This document shows positions 57,407-64,000 of a DNA stretch of 64,000 nucleotides, piece after piece. The position numbers were made by a program, and so were the translations under genes. This DNA comes from Metamycoplasma salivarium (GTDB lineage: Bacteria; Bacillota_I; Bacilli_A; Mycoplasmatales; Metamycoplasmataceae): NCBI RefSeq assembly GCF_900660445.2, contig NZ_LR214938.2, positions 310,001 to 374,000 of the forward strand, in the 5' to 3' direction. A model generated the notes under the pieces. The model did not search any database. It was not told where the DNA came from and saw only the letters and a program-made list of their open reading frames with translations. Position 1 is the first letter of the stretch. Each line of letters begins with the position of its first letter.

Positions 57407-59179
57407 ATGAGACCAACAAAAATTTTTGGTTTAGGTGGAATGCAAGAAATTGGTAAAAGTACATTAATTATTGAATACGATAAAATTTTTATCATCGACA
57501 CTGGCATTAAATTCTGCGATGTTTTTGCAACTGGTGTTAATGGCTCTATCCCTGATTTTTCATATTTGCAAGATAATCAAGACCGTATTGCTGGATTATT
57601 TATTACACATGGACATGAGGACCACATTGGTGGTGTTCCTTATTTAGTGCAACAAGTTGATGTACATAAAATCTTTGCTCCAAAAATCGCTATTCAATAC
57701 TTAAAATTAAAATTTGAAGAAATTAAATTAAAAAGAAAAATAGAACTTGTTGAAATTCACAAAGATGATGTTTATGATTTTGGAGAATGTTCAGTTGATT
57801 ATTGAACAGCGCAACATTCAATTCCAGATGCTTTTGGAATTAGAGTTAAAACTCCAAATGGTAGTTTAATGATGACAGGTGATTTTAGATTTGACTATCA
57901 TCCGATTGGAAACTACACTGATTTTAATAAATTAAAACAAATTGGTGAAGAAGGATTAGATGTTTTATTTTCAGATTCAACTAACGCAATGAGGCCACAT
58001 CATTCACCTTCTGAAAGTGATATTTTAAAAGATATTGGTAAATATATGCAAGAGGCAAAAAAGAAAATAATTATTACTGCTTTTGCATCTAATCTAACAA
58101 GAATTAAAGCAATTATTGAACTTGCAGCACAGATGAAGAAAAAAGTTATTGCATTTGGAAGATCAATGGTTGATGGCGTTGATATCGGTAGAAAACTAAA
58201 ATATATTGATGCACCAGATGAAGTTTTTATTGATAAAAAGAATATGAAAAACTTTAATGATAGTGAACTTGTTATCTTAACAACAGGTTCACAAGGCGAA
58301 GAACTTGCAGGACTAGCTAAAATGTCATTTGGAAAACACCCACACGTTACAATAAAACCAGAAGACACAGTTATTTTCTCTTCAAGTCCAATTCCCGGAA
58401 ATAGATCTAAAATTGAACTTTTAGTTAATAGACTATACAAACTTGGAGCAATCATTAGAGAAAATGGTGTTGATGGATATTTGCATACTTCAGGTCATGC
58501 ATATAAAGATGAACATATTAAATTATTTAATTTAACTAAACCTAAATACTTTATGCCCTATCATGGCGAATATAGAATGAGTGTTGTTCATTCACAAACT
58601 GCTATTGAGTGTGGAGTTAAACCTGAAAATGCCATCGTTGCTAATTTAGGAGATGTTTATTATTTAGAAAATCACAACATTAGACTTTCAAACGAAAAAG
58701 TTTATTTTGGGCCAGTATTTATTGATGGAACTATCTTATCAAAAACAAACTCTGCACTAATTAAACAAAGAATGGAGCTTGGACAAAATGGGTTTGTTCA
58801 TGCAATTGTTGCATTAAACAAAGAAAAAAATCTTATTTTAGGTAAGCCTAGAATAGTATCACGTGGTGCATTTTTTGTAAGAAATTCTTTACATTTAGTT
58901 GAAGAAGCTAAAAGAATTGTTCATGGCGCAATTTTATATACTATAAAAAATTCAAAAGATTGAACAACACCGCAATTAAAGCAACTAATTATTGATCGTT
59001 TGGTGCCATTTTTCTACAAACACAAAAGAAGAAATGTTGTTATTATTCCAACGATTCTATTTACAAAAAGTACTAAAGCAAACATTCAAGAAAATACTGA
59101 ACTTGAACTTGCAAACGAAAATCCAGATGATTTAATTGATTTATCAAAATCATATGGAAACAAAGACCAATCAAGATAA
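57407..59179 (+). CDS. rnj: Ribonuclease J
   Basis: 590 residues. Metallo-beta-lactamase and beta-CASP nuclease with the zinc motif HGHEDHIGG (His68, His70, Asp72, His73), FSDSTNAMRP, TAFASNLTRIKAI, TGSQGE and HTSGHAYKDEH, plus HGEYRMSVVH. It performs 5'-3' exonuclease and endonuclease steps of rRNA maturation and mRNA decay. Its start MRPTKIFGLGGMQEIGK fits the family closely. TGA encodes conserved Trp twice. An upstream TATAAAAT region may be its promoter. Whether it corresponds to J1 or J2 is not decided. Confidence 0.95.
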
Positions 59180-59183
59180 TTTA

Positions 59184-59211
59184 AAAACCACAACTTGTGG
59201 TTTTAATTTTT
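59184..59211 (+). terminator. Terminator of rnj
   Basis: Stem AAAACCAC/GTGGTTTT with five-base loop, followed by AATTTTT. It may serve the convergent membrane gene as well. Confidence 0.75.
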
Positions 59212-59224
59212 GAAAATTTGATTT

Positions 59225-60154
59225 TTAGTAAACAGGTGCCAGCATAAATGGAACAATTGAATATAGAACGATTTTTCCGTTTGTTAAATTAGTTTTTTTC
59301 TCCAATCAAATTCCATAAAATATACATTTAAATATGTAAGAAATTCCTAAACAAATTGGCGGCAATACGAAAAATGCAATAGCACCTCAAGCATCGCCTT
59401 TGATGTTTAAACAATCAAATCATATTGTTAGAAATATTGAAATAATATTAACATATAGTGTCAAATATCATCTAAACAAATTCCAACTAGTATATCAATC
59501 GCGGTCAAAATTATCCTTTGATGTAACATTAATTTTAAATGGAATGACTATTAATAAGTAGTATAAAACTATATCAAACAAGATATATTTTCCAATATTA
59601 AATAACATAACTATACTAGTCATGTGAATATCGTGATAAAAGATTAACATTCGTTTTCAAGATAATGTTGAAATAAACATAAACATTTCTACACAAATTG
59701 CAGATATTAAATTAGTTATTCTTAAAATATTAATTGTAAGCAATTGTTTGTCGCCTTTAATTAGCAAGTTTATTTGCATATTTGTTTGATTTGCAATTTT
59801 GAAATCAAAGTTAGTAGTAGATTGAATTAAAAAGTTGCATACTAATTCTAATTTGTATTTAAACAACAAAATATGAAATACAAAACATAACGTTGAAATT
59901 CCAAAAATTAAACTTGCGATTGATATTCTTATTGTCGATGTATTTTTTATGTAATTATCTAAATGATAAAGATGAATCAATCATTCATATAATATAAATC
60001 CAACTAATGCTAACATACAAATAGTTGAAATTATTAACAAGCTTAAACTAAAGTTTTTATATTTCTTATCGATTTTTTGTTCTGATTTTTTTAATAACAA
60101 CAAATAAAATAAATTTCCTGATATTGGCAAAACTCTATATATACTAAGATTCAT
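59225..60154 (-). CDS. Multi-pass membrane protein of unknown function
   Basis: 309 residues with about seven hydrophobic segments, rich in Ile, Leu, Phe and Tyr; ten or so TGA-encoded Trp residues keep the frame open. No recognised motif. ATG 60154 is preceded by AAAGGAATTTTG. It is convergent with rnj and downstream of mgtA, separated from mgtA by a terminator. Probably a lineage-specific integral membrane protein. Confidence 0.7.
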
Positions 60155-60243
60155 TCAGCACAAAATTCCTTTGCTTTTTTTACAATGACATTTAAATTGT
60201 AACTTTTATTTAAAAGCAAAAGATCTTGCAATTGATTTAAGTA

Positions 60244-60268
60244 ATAAAAAAGTCACAACTTGTGGCTA
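60244..60268 (-). terminator. Terminator of mgtA-like gene
   Basis: On the minus strand AGCCAC, AAGTT, GTGACT, then TTTTTT; one G-T pair. Confidence 0.75.
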
Positions 60269-60275
60269 ATTTCCA

Positions 60276-63017
60276 TTATAAAAATTGTTTGTAGATCTTT
60301 TTGTAAATCATTTTTACAATCATTATCAAAGTAATATAAATTCCTACAAACATTAAAAGTCATGCATAGAACATTGGAGCTAATGGTTGTAGCTCTAATC
60401 CTTTGCTAATCCCTGGAATATATTGTGCAGCGGTAATTGCAGCAATACCTAAAATTGTAGTAATGAATATTGGAGAAGAAGCATGTGATTGAATAAATGG
60501 GATTTTTTCTGTTCTTAAAAAATGAATAACAATAGTTTGAGTTCACATTGATGTTACAAGTCAACCAGTTCAGAATAGTTCCATAAATTGTTTTCTAGAA
60601 ACATCTGTAGTTAAAATATAATATGATTTTATTCCCATTTGTTGCGGTACAAAAACATAGAATAAAACAACAAATGTTATAACATCAACCAGAGTACTTA
60701 CTAAACCAAATCAAATCATAAATTTCCAAATTGATTTATGTTCTCATTTTTTTGGCTTTTTGATATAGTCTTTATCAATATTGTCTCAAGGAATTGCAGC
60801 ACAACATAAATCATAAATTAAGTTTAAGAAAATAATTTGTACAGGCGCCATCGGTACAAATGGTAATAAAATAGAAGCTATTAAAATACTAATAATATTT
60901 CCAAAATTTGAAGATACTGTCATCTTGATATATTTATTAATATTAGCATGAGTCTTTCTGCCTTCTGTAATACCAGTTGCAATAACCTTTAAATCTTTTT
61001 CAAGTAAGATAATGTTGGCAGTTTCTTTTGCAATATCGACTGCAGTGTCAACAGAAATTGAAACATCAGCAACTTTCATAGCAGGTGCATCATTAATTCC
61101 ATCACCCATGTAACCTACAACATGTCCGTTTTTTCTCAAAATAGTAATAATTCTAGCTTTTTGGTCAGGCGTAAGCTTTGCAAAAATTTGTGTTGTTTCA
61201 ACTTCTTTTGCTAGCTTTTCATCAGACATTGTAATCAAATCTTTACCTAACAAGATTTTTTCATAAGGAATTCCAACTTTTGCACAAATAGCTTTAGTTA
61301 CTAAAGCATTATCACCAGTTAAAATTTTTACCTCAACTCCACGATTGTGAAGTTCTTGAATTGCAGATTCAGCTGAATCTTTTGGAGGATCTAAGAAAGT
61401 TAAATATCCAATTAAAGTCATATCTTTTTCATCAACGGTTGAGAATTTCCCTACAGGAGCAGCATCATTTTTTGATGCAATTGCAATAACTCTCATTCCT
61501 TCTTCAGAAAATTCTTCAACTTTGTTTAAAACTGACTTAATTACTGACTTTGTTAAAGGAATTACTTTACCATCTTTGTAAATTGTGCTACATACGCTAA
61601 TTATTTCTTCAACAGCCCCTTTGGTAATCATTTTAATGCGATTATTTTTTAATGATCTAACTAACACAGACATTCTCTTGCGATTAAAATCAAAAGGAAG
61701 TTCATCAATTTTTTCAAAATGTAACTCTAAATTATCTAATGATGGTTCTTCTTCCGCAAGCTCCATAGTTCTTTTAATAATCGAATTATCCAATAGGTTT
61801 TTTAATCCTGTTTGATAATATGAATTTAAAAAGGCATATTTAAGCACATATGGATCTTCTTTTCCAGTTACATCCATATGACGTTCTAAAATAACTTCAT
61901 CCTGAGTTAATGTTCCGGTTTTGTCAGTACATAAAATATCCATTGTTCCAAAATTTTGAATACTATTTAGACTTTTAACAATGGTTTTTTGTTTACTCAT
62001 TACAATTGCACCTTTTGACAAACAACTAATGATAATGACAGGTAACATTTCAGGCGTTAGTCCTGCGGCAATTGTAATTGAAAACATCAAAGCTTTAATT
62101 CAAGGATTTTGTACACTTTTTGTAGTAAAACCGACAATTAAAAAGACAATTGGAATAATAATTGCCATAACAATTGTTAGCATAATTGAAATCTTCTTAA
62201 TGCCTTTGTCAAAGTTAGTTTTAACTGGTTTTTCATTGATTTTGCTTGCAATTTGACCAATATATGTGTCATTCCCAGTTACAACCACAATCGCAATTGC
62301 AGAACCTGAAATTATGTTTGATCCCATAAATGCTAAATTATGATAATCAGTTATGTTGTCATATTGTTTTTTTGAATCAATAAACGTATATTTTTCAATT
62401 GCATCAGATTCTCCGGTTAATGAAGATTGTGAAACAAATAAGTCTTTAGCTTGCAAAATTCTAACATCTGCAGGAATAATATCTCCTGCTGCTAAATGAA
62501 TAATATCTCCAACAACGATATCAGAAATTGGAATTTCACTTAAAATGCCATTTCGTTGTACAAGTGATGTAGTTTCAATAATTTTAACCAATTTTTGTGC
62601 GTTGGTTGAACTATGTTGTTCCTGAATAAAATGAATGATACTACTTACAAAAACCATAATTAAAATGACAGTCATTGTGGTGTATGATGGTTTATCATCA
62701 GGCGAACTCGGTGCCTTTAAAGGGATAATGACATCAACAATTAATGAAACAAAGGCTAATGAAAACAAAATAATATTGAATAAATTGAAAAATGATCTAA
62801 ATAATCTTTTTCAAACATTATCAGCACCTTTTTTTAAAATGACATTACGGCCATATTGATCCCTATTTTCATCAACAATCTCATCAGTTTCAATTCCCCT
62901 TTTTGAACTATGAAATTTTTCATATAATTCGATTTCAGTTGACTTTGCAGCTTCAATTAATCTATTTTTTGTTAATTGAAGTTTTTTTGTTGCTTCTGAT
63001 TGTGCAATTTTTGTCAT
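60276..63017 (-). CDS. mgtA: Magnesium-translocating P-type ATPase (MgtA/MgtB type)
   Basis: 913 residues, family length about 900. Phosphorylation site DKTGTLT; actuator loop SLTGES; hinge MGDGINDAPAMKVADVSISV; nucleotide-binding KGAVEE and LTGDNALV. The membrane motif AGLTPEMLPVII fits the Mg importer subfamily P3B. Ten membrane helices are expected. It imports Mg2+ with ATP hydrolysis. AAGGAGGCG precedes ATG 63017. No Mg-sensing riboswitch recognised in the leader, though the 185 bases between it and the next upstream gene were not folded. Confidence 0.95.
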
Positions 63018-63147
63018 ATCATTCGCCTCCTTAAATCATAAAAAGTCTTGTTAAAAAATTTAGTTTGTATATTTATTCTAAATTTTATTGATTTTTAAAG
63101 TTTTGTTGTCTTTTTGCAAATTATTTTATTTAAGAATTTTAGAAAAG

Positions 63148-63175
63148 CAAATAAAAATTAACATTTAAATGTTAA
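63148..63175 (-). terminator. Terminator of the small membrane gene at 63203
   Basis: On the minus strand GTTAACAT, TTAA, ATGTTAAT, then TTTTATTT. Confidence 0.65.
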
Positions 63176-63202
63176 CTTTAAAATTTTAATACCTATAAAG
63201 AA

Positions 63203-63697
63203 TTAATTAATGTTAGATTGAGTTGGTGATGTAGGACTATCATTTTGAGGTGAAGTTTGTTGTTGATTGTTAGATGTATTTGCTTTAATTTTAGCTCATA
63301 AAATTCATAATGCAACTATGGTGCAAATTTCTAAAGCAATAAGCAATATTGCATAGAATATTTTTAATAAAAGTGCAACATATTCAGCACCACCAGAAAT
63401 AAGTACGCTAAATAAAATCAAGTATAAGATAGCAAATGAAAATTGCAATATTAATGAAATTAACAATAATCTTCATAAAACTTTAAGTTCTGGTTGTTCA
63501 ACCAATAATTTGTTAGTGTAAACTAAACTAATAATAATTAAGATAAATGAAGCTAGTCCAATTGGATATCAAAGTTGTTTTACCACTTTTGCATTGTAAA
63601 TTATGTCTCCAAAGACGCTAATTGGAGTATAAAATATGCTAATTATAGATACTATTGCAGCTGCTAAAACAATGCCTTTTATTGTATTTTTGTTCAT
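63203..63697 (-). CDS. Four-helix membrane protein with Gln/Ser/Thr/Pro tail
   Basis: 164 residues with four hydrophobic helices (for example GIVLAAAIVSIISIFY and YAILLIALEICTIVALWILW) and a short hydrophilic tail rich in Gln, Asn, Ser, Thr and Pro. AGGAGAAAC precedes the ATG. The C-terminal part is paralogous to the gene truncated at the window end (WILWAKIKAN against WILWVKIKVN). Unknown function; a tandem gene family continuing beyond the window is likely. Confidence 0.7.
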
Positions 63698-63762
63698 GTT
63701 TCTCCTATCCCTATTTGAATATATATTAAATTATATCAAGGAAAATTTTAAAAACAATAGCA

Positions 63763-63790
63763 ATAAAAAAGCTAGTCAAATTTAACTAGC
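63763..63790 (-). terminator. Terminator of the partial gene at 63818
   Basis: On the minus strand GCTAGT, eight-base loop, ACTAGC, then seven T. Confidence 0.8.
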
Positions 63791-63817
63791 AATTTAAACA
63801 CATCTCTAATATTTTGG

Positions 63818-64000
63818 CTAATTCGATGTATTTGATTCATTATGCAAATCATTTTGAGTAGAATTGTTGTCTTGCACAACTATTTTGTTAACTTTGATTT
63901 TTACCCACAATATTCAAGAGCACACAATCGTTCCAATTGCACAAATAACTGACAATGAACTAAATGTTGTTGATAAAGCATTTAATAATTCAATAGCAGC
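63818..64000 (-). CDS. Paralogous small membrane protein (5' part outside window)
   Basis: The last 60 codons are visible. One hydrophobic helix (LSVICAIGTIVCSWILW) is followed by KIKVN and an Asn/Ser/Thr-rich tail ending NTSN. It matches the C-terminal third of the neighbouring protein at 63203-63697, so the two are tandem paralogues. Confidence 0.7.

Overview
The window is a low-G+C mollicute chromosome, most likely a Mycoplasma of the hominis group (Metamycoplasma). TGA must be read as tryptophan: dozens of conserved proteins (carbamoyltransferase, tRNA synthetases, transporters) are continuous only with that code. Arginine-pathway genes arcB and arcC, a P48/BMP-type nucleoside-binding lipoprotein, a P37-P29-P69 ABC system and very long coiled-coil surface proteins resembling the Lmp family of M. 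hominis support this placement. The species is an inference.

Layout. 1-9.1 kb: the end of a HAD hydrolase, then a lipoprotein/ATPase/permease/permease operon for nucleoside-type substrates on the minus strand, flanked on both sides by paralogous copies of a small three-gene cassette, one of them decayed. 9.1-13.1 kb: thioredoxin, proS, a membrane protein and deoB on the minus strand; deoB would process pentose phosphates from imported nucleosides. 13.5-14.9 kb: pyk on the plus strand.

15-26.5 kb: the most unusual region, a head-to-head inverted duplication of about 5.5 kb. Each arm holds a very long coiled-coil membrane-anchored protein (1280 and 1386 aa) and a broken copy of the primary sigma factor gene rpoD. 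The arms are not identical: one coiled-coil gene carries an extra 318 bp, the promoters differ (one has a T15 tract beside the -10 box), and substitutions concentrate in the N-terminal two thirds of the coiled-coil gene. The rpoD parts share the same inactivating changes.

26.6-36 kb: argS (minus), then cysS-rlmB, the p37-p29-p69 thiamine-pyrophosphate/phosphonate-type ABC operon, a DHH phosphoesterase and a frameshifted small gene (plus). 36-38 kb: arcB-arcC (ATP from citrulline via carbamoyl phosphate). 38-51.8 kb: a tightly packed minus-strand run acpS-plsC-scpA-scpB-rlu-gatC-gatA-gatB-yihY-ECF S component-OppF-like ATPase-valS. No stop codon separates the last two. 51.9-57.2 kb: two lipoproteins, aminopeptidase C and an ABC-F protein with one degenerate ATP site. 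57.4-64 kb: RNase J, a membrane protein, an MgtA-type P-type ATPase and two small paralogous membrane proteins, the last cut by the window end. I found no tRNA, rRNA, CRISPR array or transposase.
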